Shown: positions 17,171-26,806, numbered from the stretch's first letter. The stretch: 64,000 nt of DNA from Legionella cincinnatiensis (GCF_900452415.1 NZ_UGNX01000001.1:1240001-1304000), one strand, 5' to 3'. Made by a program: numbers and translations. Notes: a model not told the origin generated them from the sequence alone.

Positions 17171-18493
17171 TTATGAATTAACATACGATTGAGTAAATTG
17201 GTGAATTTCTGGAATAATAATATTGCGGAATTTTTTGCCATTGAATAATCCATAATGCCCAACTTCTTCAGCAAGAAAATATTTCTTCATGGAGTCAGGT
17301 AAGTTTTTACATAAACTGATTACTGATTTTGTTTGTCCAACTCCTGTTATATCATCTCGCTCACCTTCAATAGCTAAGATGGCTGTTTTTTGTATGTCTT
17401 GTAAGCGCACATTATGACCTCTGGATTTATAGCGGCCTGTTGTTAATAATTTTTCTTGAAAGACGGTGTTAATGGTTTGCATGTAAAATTCAGCCGTCAA
17501 GTCCATGGTTGAAAAATACTCAAGATAAAATTTGATTATTTTGAATGCGGCTTCTTTTTGATTTTCCGCATATCTGTCGACTGCTCTTTGTAAGGACTCC
17601 ATATGTCGTTGCAAATTCATACTCATAAAGCCAGCAAGTTGCATAAATCCAGGGTATACAAGGCGCATTGCTCCTGGAAAACGAGAGGGAACGATGGAAA
17701 TCACATTTTGCTGAAACCAATCATCTCCTCGTGATGCAGCGAGATCATTTACTGTAGTAGGGGATTGGCTTGTATCAATTGGCCCACCTAGCAATATTGC
17801 TGTTCGTGGTAAGTTAGCTGAATGATTCGTAGACATTAATGCAACCGCAGCTAAAACGGGGACGGTGGGTTGACAAACTGCCATTACATTTAAATTAGGT
17901 CCTAACAAATTAAAATAGGCAATCATATATTCAATATAATCATCTAAATCAAATGATCCTTCAGTTAAGGGAACATCGCGAGCATTTTTCCAATCGGTAA
18001 TATATACATCATATAAAGGTAATAGGTTTATTACTGTATCACGGAGTAAAGTAGCATAATGTCCTGACATAGGGGCGACTACGAGCATTTTAGGTAAATT
18101 CAAATGCTCCGCATAAGCCTTTTTAAAACGAATCAGATTACAAAAGCTTTGCTTATCAATAAGTTCTTCTTGAATGTCATAATATTCATCGTCAATTTTA
18201 ACTTGATTAATATCAAATTTAGGCTTGTCATAAACGTTAGTAATCATATGAAAAATATAAGCATAACCTGATACTCTACGGTAATGACTGGATGTCGCTT
18301 CTAATATTTTACGAAAAGAGTCCTGTGTATCATCAGCGAGGTAAGGAATTTTATAAGGTAAGTTAATATTATCAGAAACTCTACGAAAACGTCTTGCCAG
18401 ATTTTCACAATAATCGGAATAAGGCTGCAGTAAACGCATATTAAAATCATAAATATTATAAAGATACCGATTATCAAGAGGATTAACAAACAT
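17171..18493 (-). CDS. phaZ: Intracellular poly(3-hydroxybutyrate) depolymerase
   Basis: This is a 440-aa cytoplasmic enzyme that mobilises stored PHB granules. The conserved YDVYITDWKNARDVP is followed by DLDDYIEYM, and the nucleophile is Cys at about residue 207 in VMAVCQPTVPVLAAVAL, which is characteristic of intracellular PhaZ (Cys instead of Ser). The Asp is in EGERDDITGVGQT and the His in EEVGHYGLFNGKKFR. The length and start (MFVNPLDNRYLYN) match the family. Legionella stores PHB for survival outside hosts, which fits. The gene is single, preceded by about 200 bp of AT-rich DNA shared with the divergent coiled-coil gene. Confidence 0.92.
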   Translation of the reverse strand: MFVNPLDNRYLYNIYDFNMRLLQPYSDYCENLARRFRRVSDNINLPYKIPYLADDTQDSFRKILEATSSHYRRVSGYAYIFHMITNVYDKPKFDINQVKIDDEYYDIQEELIDKQSFCNLIRFKKAYAEHLNLPKMLVVAPMSGHYATLLRDTVINLLPLYDVYITDWKNARDVPLTEGSFDLDDYIEYMIAYFNLLGPNLNVMAVCQPTVPVLAAVALMSTNHSANLPRTAILLGGPIDTSQSPTTVNDLAASRGDDWFQQNVISIVPSRFPGAMRLVYPGFMQLAGFMSMNLQRHMESLQRAVDRYAENQKEAAFKIIKFYLEYFSTMDLTAEFYMQTINTVFQEKLLTTGRYKSRGHNVRLQDIQKTAILAIEGERDDITGVGQTKSVISLCKNLPDSMKKYFLAEEVGHYGLFNGKKFRNIIIPEIHQFTQSYVNS

Positions 18494-18702
18494 GACCTAT
18501 CTCGCAAGCATCAGGATATTAAATTAATATACTTAAAACGAAAAAATAGCAATATTCCCCTCTAAATATTGTGTTTGATGACCATAGAGAGAGCTATAGA
18601 TTTGAAAAATACCAAGGTGTTCTTAGCATATTCTGGATTCAAGATTTTATTTGCATAAAATAAAATGATAGTATTCTTTTTTTAATTAAAAAGGTTGTGA
18701 TA

Positions 18703-19230
18703 ATGTCAAGATTTCCAAATAAAACTCACCATGAACTTTGCCAATATTTTAAAAAATTGAGTTTAGATCAATTGAAAAAAGAAAATCACGCCTATGGCGC
18801 GCATTTTGAGAATTTAGAAAACAAGATTGATGAATGCAATCGGGCTTTAGTAGTCGAATGTCAACATCGGCACTCATTACAAGAACAAAAAAGTAATTAT
18901 GAACTCACTTATGATTCTGTGGTATTGAGCGAACAGGAGTATAGGCTTAGTCTAGAGTCGTTAAATGACATCACTGATCATTCGGAACGATTTCTGGCAA
19001 GAAAATCGATTGGTATATCTCCAATGGAAGTTTATAATCAAAAGTTATCATACCTTATAACCTCTGTGCAGCAATCCCATTTAAGGATTGAACATTTGAC
19101 AAAGAGGTGCGAAGATTTAACAAAAAAGAAATCAGGAGCTATTTCTGAATTAAAAATTCTTAATAGTATTATTCAAGAGAAAGAACAGTTAATCAGTGCA
19201 CCTCAAATAGTCCGAGGATACTCAAAATAA
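18703..19230 (+). CDS. Coiled-coil protein, unknown
   Basis: This 175-aa protein is almost entirely helical, with heptad-like stretches at about residues 15-75 and 105-165 and no membrane segment. It is rich in Leu, Glu, Lys and Ser. I do not recognise a family. A GTG six bases upstream is in frame, but the ATG at 18703 has AAAAGG at about 8 bases. It converges with the exporter operon, with only 18 bp between the stops. It is a candidate effector or structural protein with weak support for either. Confidence 0.55.
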   Translation: MSRFPNKTHHELCQYFKKLSLDQLKKENHAYGAHFENLENKIDECNRALVVECQHRHSLQEQKSNYELTYDSVVLSEQEYRLSLESLNDITDHSERFLARKSIGISPMEVYNQKLSYLITSVQQSHLRIEHLTKRCEDLTKKKSGAISELKILNSIIQEKEQLISAPQIVRGYSK

Positions 19231-19248
19231 CGGACAAGATTATTTGAT

Positions 19249-20124
19249 TTAGGTATAAATAAAATTACCTTTTGCCTTATTCATTAAGGTATTAAATCGC
19301 TGTAAATGTTTCTGAGTCGTTGCTGGAGAATGCAACACAAACTCAGAAACACATAATGCAAAAAGCACTCTACGTATTTCCCAAATTGTCTCTTGAAAGG
19401 TATCGATTCGCTTTATAGTTTGCGGAGTTACTTTCGCTTCTAATTTTAAATTTTGCGAACTAACGGCTATAGGTGAGCAGGTTTTTATAACTTGAGTCCT
19501 TAATTTTGCGACAAAAATAGAAGAGTTAGTTCTTTGGGAACCGGTTTGAGTGATTTGTTGCACCACATCATTAAAAAAATTGTAAACCATCATCTGATGA
19601 AATAAATAAAGTTTTTGCGAATAATGATAGGTCTGAAATAAAAAGTAATCGCCAATTAAAACTATAGCAACACCAAGTAAGGTACATATTCCTCGATTTA
19701 GCATCATCACAAATGGGCCCTCAGGAGAGTTCATTTCAGTAGTTTGAGCTAATAAAAAGAATACGATGAGGGTAATAAAAAAAACACTAATATCATAACG
19801 ATTCGTGTTAATTGAGGATACAGAAAATCCAATGACTGCCACGATGAATATAACGGGGATTAATCGATAGTTAAATTGGGTTAAATAAAGTAATGGAATT
19901 AAAATCAACAAAGCAGCAAAAGTGCCACCAATGCGAAAAATGGCTCTTTTAACAATTAAACCTGGCTCAATTCCGGCGCTGATGACAATGACAGTGAGTA
20001 AAACCCACCATTTATGAGGAATGTTCGAAAATAAGTAAATCAACATGGCAACCATAAACATAATTGCCAAATGAACAAATCGCGCGTAATCAAGCTTTCT
20101 TTTTAATGCATTTTGAGTAAGCAT
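19249..20124 (-). CDS. FUSC-family inner-membrane protein, second half
   Basis: This is a 291-aa protein with about six helices in the first 165 residues (KWWVLLTVIVISAGIEPG, then NRGICTLLGVAIVLIGDYFLF), followed by a cytoplasmic helical domain. The NRxxxTLLGxxI segment is typical of the FUSC/YccS-type aromatic-acid or fusaric-acid exporters. Full-length family members are about 600-700 aa with two such units; here the units are on two genes. The ATG at 20124 lies within the preceding gene, a 22-bp overlap that implies translational coupling. It is the last gene of the NodT-HlyD-FUSC-FUSC operon. Confidence 0.75.
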   Translation of the reverse strand: MLTQNALKRKLDYARFVHLAIMFMVAMLIYLFSNIPHKWWVLLTVIVISAGIEPGLIVKRAIFRIGGTFAALLILIPLLYLTQFNYRLIPVIFIVAVIGFSVSSINTNRYDISVFFITLIVFFLLAQTTEMNSPEGPFVMMLNRGICTLLGVAIVLIGDYFLFQTYHYSQKLYLFHQMMVYNFFNDVVQQITQTGSQRTNSSIFVAKLRTQVIKTCSPIAVSSQNLKLEAKVTPQTIKRIDTFQETIWEIRRVLFALCVSEFVLHSPATTQKHLQRFNTLMNKAKGNFIYT

Positions 20125-21035
20125 AATTTATTCCAGCTGCTAAATGATTGTTCTAGGCAAAGGGCAACATGATGCTGTAATTTTGTTTTAGGCTCTATAG
20201 GAAGTTTAGGTAAGCCGCATTGGGAATAAACGTGCATGTGAAGCCTAAGCCAGAGTAAGTTATTTTTTATCCCATACCAAAATGCTTCATTCATGGTCTC
20301 ATAATAAAGATTATCTAAAGAATGTTGAATATTGCGAATGTTTACTGAGATACGATAGGCAGGGATCATATATTTCTTTGGGAGCATTTTTGTATAATTT
20401 CTAACTATTCCCAAATGCATAATCTCTTCCCAGGTTGGCTTCTTATCATTTTTATTGATGGTGTAATCAATATCCTTTTCAAGGTATTGGATGAATTTTT
20501 GCAGCGCTCTGTTCCAGACGATTAAATACATATTCGGAAAAACCCTTAAACAAATGAAAATAAAAGTCATTGATAAGGTAATGGATGAAATAAAGCCATA
20601 TGCAACTTCAAGATTCGCAGGAGGGTCGATACTTAAAACAAGGGCGCCTGAGGAAATAAGTAACATCGTTAAATTTTTTAGAGTGTAAAAATACTTTAAT
20701 ACACAAAAGTAAGTGATTGAAAGAACAAAAACGGAAAAAAAGAAAAAAATCACTCGAAAAGGATAAACGAGATAGAATGTGACACTGATGAGGATTACGC
20801 CTATGGTAATAAAAATCAGTAATTGTTCTTTTTCTTTAAAAGTTGGAAGTACCGGTGCTTCATAAAGTGATGCTAAAAGAAAGGGTATAAAAAAAGCAAT
20901 AAAGCTCACCGGTTGAAATAACCAATAGACATATACTTCTACAGTTGCAATAAAGAGACATTTATAAAGCGTAATGCGTTGAAGAGCATAAGGATCAACT
21001 TCATCAAGCCATTGTTTAAACTTTGATATAGACAT
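20103..21035 (-). CDS. FUSC-like inner-membrane protein, first half
   Basis: This 310-aa protein has six hydrophobic helices (about residues 24-190) followed by a cytoplasmic helical region to the end. Together with the next gene it would make a complete FUSC-type exporter subunit. The frame runs back to 21143, but the ATG at 21035, opening MSISKFKQWLDEVDPYALQRI, gives a sensible N-terminus and only a 20-bp overlap with the HlyD gene. Efflux of small aromatic or organic acids is the usual role of the family; the real substrate is unknown. Confidence 0.7.
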   Translation of the reverse strand: MSISKFKQWLDEVDPYALQRITLYKCLFIATVEVYVYWLFQPVSFIAFFIPFLLASLYEAPVLPTFKEKEQLLIFITIGVILISVTFYLVYPFRVIFFFFSVFVLSITYFCVLKYFYTLKNLTMLLISSGALVLSIDPPANLEVAYGFISSITLSMTFIFICLRVFPNMYLIVWNRALQKFIQYLEKDIDYTINKNDKKPTWEEIMHLGIVRNYTKMLPKKYMIPAYRISVNIRNIQHSLDNLYYETMNEAFWYGIKNNLLWLRLHMHVYSQCGLPKLPIEPKTKLQHHVALCLEQSFSSWNKLCLLKMH

Positions 21036-22044
21036 AAGCGCTGGTTCCAACACGAAGTGGATAATGAGGATCAGGATCGGTGATTCGAATAATGACGGGG
21101 AGTCGTTGCGGTAACAAAATCCATTGATTTTCATTAATAACATTTTGTAATTGCGTTCGATTATCTACTAATTGTCGATTAGCAGACCAATAATCGGACT
21201 CCACTACTCCATGAAACATTTTCCTACTTAGATACATCCTGGGAAATATTAAAACTTTTGATCCTCTACGTACATCGCGTAAATCTGTTTCATTAAAATT
21301 TGCCTGTATGTAAACATTATCGGAATCTACTAAAGAAAAAAGAGGTTGATTGATATTCACTGGGGTTCCAATAGTGAAGAATAAATTTTGGATAATTCCA
21401 TTTCCTTGGGCGTAGACATTTGTCAACTCTAAATTGACTTTTGCATTTTTTAATCGTGCATTAATGGACTTAATTTCATTTGCTTGCGCTTCTATTTGGT
21501 TTTTATCAATTTCTAATTGCTTTAAAGCAGCTTGCCATTTGTCTTTTGCTGCTTGTGTTTCTTGTTGGGAGTTTTGGAGAGTCATTAAGGAGACTGATTT
21601 TATTCTGTATCCTTTGCGATATTTTTGATCATCTTGGTCGAGTTTAATGTAATTTCTGTGTTCGTTTTCACTGAGTTTGAGATCACGATCATAAGTTGTT
21701 TTTAGTACTGCTAATTGTGCTTGGGCACTGGCTAAATCAGCGGTGAGTTGCTCCACTGCATAGATATAAGGTTTTTGAAATACGGTAAAAAGTTTTTGTC
21801 CTTTTTTAACAACATCACCATTTTGGACATAAAGATCAGTAATATAACCATTAGTCAGAGCGGCAACGGGGCGTACATTATTAACAACAAATGCATTATC
21901 GGTGAAAGGAAATAAATAAGAAAAAATATAAATAATGGTCGTTAAAATACCTATAAAAATAATTGTATTAACTAAGGTAATCGAACGCTTTAAGCGAGTA
22001 TAGTTTTTTTTAATTTTTGTACGAAATTGAATAAAATTTTTCAT
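21016..22044 (-). CDS. HlyD-family periplasmic adaptor
   Basis: This 342-aa membrane-fusion protein has one N-terminal helix (about residues 20-48), then FVVNNVRPVAALTNGYI and the lipoyl/barrel half VQNGDVVKKGQKLF. A coiled-coil hairpin lies at about 75-200, and the second lipoyl half and beta-barrel follow (NVYAQGNGIIQNLF, NFNETDLRDVRRGSKV). It links the FUSC inner-membrane proteins to the NodT outer-membrane channel. It resembles the AaeA/EmrA class in size and order. It lies about 60 bp after the NodT gene and overlaps the next gene. Confidence 0.88.
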   Translation of the reverse strand: MKNFIQFRTKIKKNYTRLKRSITLVNTIIFIGILTTIIYIFSYLFPFTDNAFVVNNVRPVAALTNGYITDLYVQNGDVVKKGQKLFTVFQKPYIYAVEQLTADLASAQAQLAVLKTTYDRDLKLSENEHRNYIKLDQDDQKYRKGYRIKSVSLMTLQNSQQETQAAKDKWQAALKQLEIDKNQIEAQANEIKSINARLKNAKVNLELTNVYAQGNGIIQNLFFTIGTPVNINQPLFSLVDSDNVYIQANFNETDLRDVRRGSKVLIFPRMYLSRKMFHGVVESDYWSANRQLVDNRTQLQNVINENQWILLPQRLPVIIRITDPDPHYPLRVGTSAYVYIKV

Positions 22045-22104
22045 AAAAACAAATTAGTTTAAATTTTTCATCTCCTCAAAGAGGAGTCCTGATTCTCACG
22101 ATCA

Positions 22105-23466
22105 TTATTCTGCTTGCAATTTTTGGGGTTGCAAATGATATGCATAACCTCCAGCCAAATCCTGGTATAAAGCAACTAAAGACATTGCAAGTTCTAATTT
22201 GGCTTGATTGGTTAACAGCGCCAAGTTATCCAAATATATCTTACTTTGTAATAAATCTTTATAAGAAATCAATCCTGTTTTTAATAAACCTTGTTGTAAT
22301 TTATATTTGCGATGATAATCTTCTTCTGCATGTAAATAAGCAGTAAACTGTTCATTCATTCGTTTATTTGCAGAATAATCAGTATCTACTTCTTTTAAAA
22401 TGCGTTTTACTGTTTTCTCAAATTCAGCAACTTTTGCATGATAGGCGCCTTTACTTGCGGCGATATTGCCTAAAACACTGGGTGTTATTGTCCAATTTAC
22501 ATAAGTATCTACTGATTGTGCAAAAGAACTGTCCGGTAAGCTTACTTCACCTAGGAAATCATCTAATTGTAAGATTGGAAAAAAATTACTGTAGGCAACG
22601 GAGATTTTTATGCGCGATGCTTTTAGCGCATATTCTGCCATTTTCATATCAGGTCGATTATTTAATACAGTGGCAGGTAAGCTACCTGGTTTAAAATGAG
22701 TAAAATCTAATGATGCAAAATTATTTTTATTTTTTATTCTTCCGGGAATTTCGTTGATTAAAAAGCGAAGCGCATTTTCACTAAATACAATATTATACAA
22801 AATGGGTTTCATTTGTGCCGCAATGATTTGTTCATCAGATTGCAGCTGGGCTAAATCAATTTCATTAACTAAACCAATCTTGATATCCTGTTCACTCAAT
22901 GCAATCAAAGATTTTAAATCTTTATCAAGTTGCTGCAGTAATCTTAGTTGCTCCATTTGGGCGATTAAAGTGAAGTATGCGGAGGTAATTTGACCAATTA
23001 AGGCTAAGCGGACCCCATCAACAGCAGCTTGATACATTTGTACATTATAAGTAGCTTGCTTTTGCTGGGTGTAAAGTTGCATGATATTTAAAACATAGTA
23101 CGGCCATGCTCCATAAAATGCTCCTGGAACACCTAAGGCAGGGTTAGTAGAATAACCGGCAAATAATTTTAAGGTTGGAATCCAGCTGAGCTTGACTTGC
23201 TGTAATTCTCCTTGAGCTTGTTGTACATTTCCTATGGCGATATGAATATCCATATTATTTTTTAAGCCAGTTTCAATTAATTGATTTAATTCTAAATCAT
23301 GAAATTGCTGCCACCAAGCGGTATAAGGCAAGTTATTTATTGGTTTATATGCTTTTGTACTGGAAGGAAACTTTTTAAGTGGTGTAGAGACTTGTTGCTC
23401 AACATTTCTATGGCAGCCTGCTACTATTTCAATCAATAATAGGAAGATGAAAATCCTTTTGGGCAT
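22105..23466 (-). CDS. NodT-family outer-membrane efflux lipoprotein
   Basis: This 453-aa TolC-like protein carries a lipoprotein signal: a hydrophobic core then VAGC, with Cys18 the likely lipidated residue. Two outer-membrane factor repeats follow, each with long amphipathic helices. The first contains WWQQFHDLELNQLIETGL and NMDIHIAIGNVQQAQ; the second contains NRPDMKMAEYALKASRI and the Leu/Gln-rich end, LAQLQSDEQ-like. It forms the exit duct of the tripartite exporter encoded with the next three genes. The start codon at 23466 has only a weak ribosome site. The gene opens the operon. Confidence 0.88.
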   Translation of the reverse strand: MPKRIFIFLLLIEIVAGCHRNVEQQVSTPLKKFPSSTKAYKPINNLPYTAWWQQFHDLELNQLIETGLKNNMDIHIAIGNVQQAQGELQQVKLSWIPTLKLFAGYSTNPALGVPGAFYGAWPYYVLNIMQLYTQQKQATYNVQMYQAAVDGVRLALIGQITSAYFTLIAQMEQLRLLQQLDKDLKSLIALSEQDIKIGLVNEIDLAQLQSDEQIIAAQMKPILYNIVFSENALRFLINEIPGRIKNKNNFASLDFTHFKPGSLPATVLNNRPDMKMAEYALKASRIKISVAYSNFFPILQLDDFLGEVSLPDSSFAQSVDTYVNWTITPSVLGNIAASKGAYHAKVAEFEKTVKRILKEVDTDYSANKRMNEQFTAYLHAEEDYHRKYKLQQGLLKTGLISYKDLLQSKIYLDNLALLTNQAKLELAMSLVALYQDLAGGYAYHLQPQKLQAE

Positions 23467-23587
23467 GAATAATTCATTATTTGTACATTATTTTTGATAT
23501 TGTAAATTATTACAGGTGGTGAAACTATATTTATTCCTATTTATTGAAAGACTTGTCTATCCTGGTTGTTGGTTTTATAGAAACTTT

Positions 23588-24055
23588 TTAATCAAGATGA
23601 TTCAGGGGTAGGGACGTTGTTTCGCAAATAGTTCTTAATATAAAACTTGATTGAACGCTTGATACACCATTGATACGAGTTAGTTTATCTAATAAAAATG
23701 TTTGGTAAGCGTTCAGATCTGGCACAATGACTTTTAATAAATAATCAGCGGATTGTCCAGTAATCATATAACATTGAATCACCTCAGGAAGAAAGCGAAT
23801 CTCTTCTTCGAAATGACTCATCACTGTAGGTTGATGATTGTCTAATCCAACTAAAACAATCACTGATAACTTTAATCCTATTTTTTCTGGATCAAGAAGA
23901 GCTACTTCTTTTTTAATATAGCCATGATCCTCAAGTAACTTGACTCTGCGAAGACAAGGTGAAGGAGATAATGCGACTATGTCTGCCAATTCTTGATTAT
24001 TAATTTTGCAATTTGATTGAAGAGTATCAAGTATTTTTTTGTCAATACGATCCAT
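23588..24055 (-). CDS. Lrp/AsnC-family transcriptional regulator
   Basis: This is a 155-aa protein with an N-terminal helix-turn-helix (DRIDKKILDTLQSN, NQELADIVALSPSPCLRRV) and a C-terminal RAM ligand-binding domain (SVIVLVGLDNH, CYMITGQSADYLLKVIV, SSFILRTI). Proteins of this family sense amino acids and form octamers on AT-rich DNA. It is transcribed away from the MFS permease across a strikingly AT-rich 200-bp gap, so it may control that transporter and itself. That regulatory link is inference. Confidence 0.9.
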   Translation of the reverse strand: MDRIDKKILDTLQSNCKINNQELADIVALSPSPCLRRVKLLEDHGYIKKEVALLDPEKIGLKLSVIVLVGLDNHQPTVMSHFEEEIRFLPEVIQCYMITGQSADYLLKVIVPDLNAYQTFLLDKLTRINGVSSVQSSFILRTICETTSLPLNHLD

Positions 24056-24256
24056 AGTTAATAAAAAATAATATAAATAATTAACATTATAAAATATTAT
24101 TTCAATAAAAAATATTTATTTGAAATAAAATATCAAAAATAACAATTTTAAAACATAATTTTGCAATTTAATTTCAAAGGATTTGAATTAAAATATGTTG
24201 ATGATGGTTAATTGTACATCATGAGCATAAAGTATGGTTTCTTGTTTGAGGATATT
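24056..24256. promoter_or_regulatory. AT-rich divergent control region with inverted repeat
   Basis: The gap between the Lrp gene and the MFS gene is almost pure A/T. It contains an imperfect inverted repeat, attatttcaataaa near 24095 against tttatttgaaataa near 24115, followed by further A/T tracts. This is the sort of DNA Lrp proteins bind. No consensus promoter stands out because everything is TATA-like. Confidence 0.45.
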
Positions 24257-25492
24257 ATGTCTGCTTCACGTGTTGTTGCTTGGTTTGTTTGGGTTGTTGC
24301 CTCGATTTTTTATGCGTATCAATATGTATTAAGAGTTATGCCTAATATTATGATGGATGATATTACCTCTCAATTTCATATTGATGCGACGGTATTTGGG
24401 CAATTTTCTGGCATCTATTATTTAGGCTACTCTTTAATGCATTTACCTATTGGTATTATGCTCGATAGATTTGGCCCCAGAAAAGTGATGACTGTATGTA
24501 TTTTGCTTCCTGTTATTGGTTTGTTACCGCTTATTTTTGCGGACAATTGGATCTATCCTCTTATAGGGAGGGCTTTGATCGGTATAGGATCTTCTGCTGC
24601 GATTTTGGGCACATTTAAAATAATAAGAATGTCGTTTAAAGAACAATATTTCTCACGGATGCTTAGCTTTTCAGTCATGATTGGCCTAATCGGCGCTGTC
24701 TATGGAGGCGGACCGGTAAGCTATCTCTGTGATACATGGGGATATAAAGTAGTTGTTGAAATTTTTATTGGTCTAGGGTTAATACTTGCATGTATTACTT
24801 ATTTAATTGTGCCAGAAGAAAAACCAACCTACCATTCCTCTGTCTTTACTAATGTGAAAACCGTTTTTTCCAATAAAAAAGTTATGCTGCTTTGTTTTTT
24901 CTCGGGTTTAATGCTTGGACCTTTAGAGGGATTTTCGGATGTATGGGGCTCAGGTTTTTTAAAACATGTATATGGTTTAGAACCTTCGGTAGCTAATTAC
25001 TTGCCTTCAATGATTTTTATAGGCATGTGCTTTGGTTCGCCGGTGTTAAGTTTGATTGCAGAAAAAACGGGATATTATCTGGGTACAATCATTACTGCAG
25101 GAATAACCATGTGTTTGGTTTTTGTTGCGCTCGTTACAGGTATGTTAACTGTATCAAGTATCACGGTATGCTTTATATTAGTCGGTATGTGCTGTGCTTA
25201 TCAGATTTTGGCTATTTATAAAGTGTCTACTTATGTCCCTGATAATCTTGCTGGTTTGACTACTGCCATTGCTAATATGATCATCATGATTTTTGGCTAT
25301 GGTTTCCATACAGTTATTGGTGTTGTCATTAATGCCCAGGGTGGGATTCGTGATGCAAATGCTTTTATTTACGGAATAGGCGTTATTCCAATAACTTTGG
25401 CTCTAGGTTTTACAGGTATACTTTTCTTGGCATATCAGGACAAATTAGGAGCAAGAACATCAGCGATAAAAGAGCGACTAAGTGAAGCTTAA
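24257..25492 (+). CDS. MFS transporter, probable Pht (phagosomal amino-acid transporter) type
   Basis: This 411-aa permease has 12 predicted helices. The first helix region, FYAYQYVLRVMPNIM, and the loop 2 motif, GIMLDRFGPRKVM, are what I remember of the Legionella/Coxiella Pht family, whose members import amino acids or nucleosides into bacteria inside the vacuole. The subfamily is from memory and the substrate is unknown. The frame is open upstream to a TTG at 24212, but the ATG at 24257 has TGAGGA at 4-5 bases. It is divergent from an Lrp regulator, which is consistent with amino-acid transport. A terminator follows. Confidence 0.85.
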   Translation: MSASRVVAWFVWVVASIFYAYQYVLRVMPNIMMDDITSQFHIDATVFGQFSGIYYLGYSLMHLPIGIMLDRFGPRKVMTVCILLPVIGLLPLIFADNWIYPLIGRALIGIGSSAAILGTFKIIRMSFKEQYFSRMLSFSVMIGLIGAVYGGGPVSYLCDTWGYKVVVEIFIGLGLILACITYLIVPEEKPTYHSSVFTNVKTVFSNKKVMLLCFFSGLMLGPLEGFSDVWGSGFLKHVYGLEPSVANYLPSMIFIGMCFGSPVLSLIAEKTGYYLGTIITAGITMCLVFVALVTGMLTVSSITVCFILVGMCCAYQILAIYKVSTYVPDNLAGLTTAIANMIIMIFGYGFHTVIGVVINAQGGIRDANAFIYGIGVIPITLALGFTGILFLAYQDKLGARTSAIKERLSEA

Positions 25493-25529
25493 TTTGATTT
25501 TTAATACTAAAATACTATAAAAGCGCCCC

Positions 25530-25552
25530 CCTCTGTGCAAGCAGAGGTTTTT
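25530..25552 (+). terminator. Rho-independent terminator after the MFS gene
   Basis: cctctg (25530-25535) pairs with cagagg (25542-25547) around a 6-base loop and is followed directly by TTTTT. It lies 38 bp after the stop. Confidence 0.7.
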
Positions 25553-25631
25553 AGCAAGATTTGTTTTTAGACCTTCCGCTTTCACCTGTCTCTTAGTTAT
25601 AATAACATTTTTCTTTAAAACAAAGTTTTCC

Positions 25632-26318
25632 ATGCCAATTATTTACATAAAGAACTTAGTTCATAATGAAGTGGAAGTTTGTCGGGCATTATTTGATGCT
25701 GCTGCTAAAACTGAAGAAGGAATGAAAGCAAAAAAATATGGAATCCAAATGACTGCTGATATGCCTGGTCTATGGTCTCCTCTTCTTGATTATGAAATTG
25801 AAGCCGATCTTCAAACCGCAAAAAAGCAACGAAACGGAAGAATGAGAGAAGTTGGGTATTTAACCGTTAATCTTATATTTCAATTAAATACTGAAAATGC
25901 CTTAGATGTAACAGAGTATGAAAAAACATATGGTATTTCAGCCAAAGAAGTTTTAGCAAAAGTTGGATTTACATGTAGCAATGATCCAATAAGTACGGTG
26001 AAATCTACTTCAATGTATTCAAGCTTTTTGGTGCAAGAGACTAAATCAGAAAAACCGACTCGAGCAAGTGTTGTGAATCATTCATTTTTTTCTCTAAAGA
26101 ATATTGATACGGATAAAAGATTTATTAAGTCTACAAAACCAGGAATACTATATGAAGCTTCATCCTATGGCAGAATAGATGACGAGACTTTAAAAAGCTA
26201 TGGTTTCGTAGAGGGACAATGGGAAAGACATACCCAAGGCATTGATCATATAGTTATTATTAAAAAACTTAATGATAATATTGCTCCAGCATTATCTAAT
26301 ATTCAATCAGGCATGTGA
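25632..26318 (+). CDS. Orphan protein, unknown
   Basis: This is a 228-aa soluble protein with mixed alpha/beta character, no signal peptide and no membrane helix. I do not recognise a domain. Segments such as EVGYLTVNLIFQLN and GIDHIVIIKKLND look like core strands. The start at 25632 has no good ribosome site. It is the last intact gene before tRNA-Lys and the mobile island. Its base composition matches the surroundings, so it is probably part of the older chromosome. It could be an effector, but there is no direct sign. Confidence 0.5.
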   Translation: MPIIYIKNLVHNEVEVCRALFDAAAKTEEGMKAKKYGIQMTADMPGLWSPLLDYEIEADLQTAKKQRNGRMREVGYLTVNLIFQLNTENALDVTEYEKTYGISAKEVLAKVGFTCSNDPISTVKSTSMYSSFLVQETKSEKPTRASVVNHSFFSLKNIDTDKRFIKSTKPGILYEASSYGRIDDETLKSYGFVEGQWERHTQGIDHIVIIKKLNDNIAPALSNIQSGM

Positions 26319-26442
26319 TTTTTTAGATATGGATTTGATTTAGCAAGATTTTTTAAGTGGAAAGATGACAAAGCTTGCCTTAATCAGTTATTATTAATCA
26401 GTTATTATTAAATCTTTATCGACAAGTTGTTTACGCAAATAT

Positions 26443-26515
26443 GGGCCGTTAGCTCAGCTGGTAGAGCAGGAGACTCTTAATCTCTTGGTCATAGGTTCGA
26501 TCCCTATACGGCCTA
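26443..26515 (+). tRNA. tRNA-Lys (anticodon CTT)
   Basis: The 73-nt cloverleaf folds fully by eye. The acceptor stem gggccgt/acggcct closes with a G-U pair, the D arm is gctc/gagc, the anticodon stem ggaga/tctct surrounds loop ctcttaa (CTT at positions 34-36), and the T arm is atagg/cctat around ttcgatc. The discriminator is A and CCA is not encoded. Its 3' end is 10 bp from the truncated end of a helicase remnant and it lies near a tyrosine integrase, so it is the likely attachment site of the island. Confidence 0.93.
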
Positions 26516-26806
26516 ATCAATAAAATCAATAAGTTATAGAATCCCCCCTTTTCCATATACCAAGTCCAATTCCCCATACTAATTCAATTTGTGTATCGGT
26601 TATTGCTCCTTCAAGTTGTTGTTTCAGTGTAAAAAGCTCAGAATATAATTTGATTGGCTCATCCCCATTTCCGCTGAATCTTCTACACATCTTGTTTATT
26701 AGTCAAAACCATGATCAAATTCCCTCTTTTGAGGTTAGATATGGATTTATCAGTTGAAGATGCTACAGCATGGTCGGAAGCTATTTTTGGTTCAGTTGAC
26801 TTAGTA

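Noticed and set aside
18510-18540. A PmrA-like site (TTAA repeats) upstream of phaZ
   Set aside because: The match is only to A/T-rich half-sites and similar strings occur by chance throughout this DNA.
23588-24055. The Lrp gene as part of the exporter operon
   Set aside because: It is upstream on the same strand, but a 121-bp AT-rich gap and the divergent permease make a separate unit more likely.
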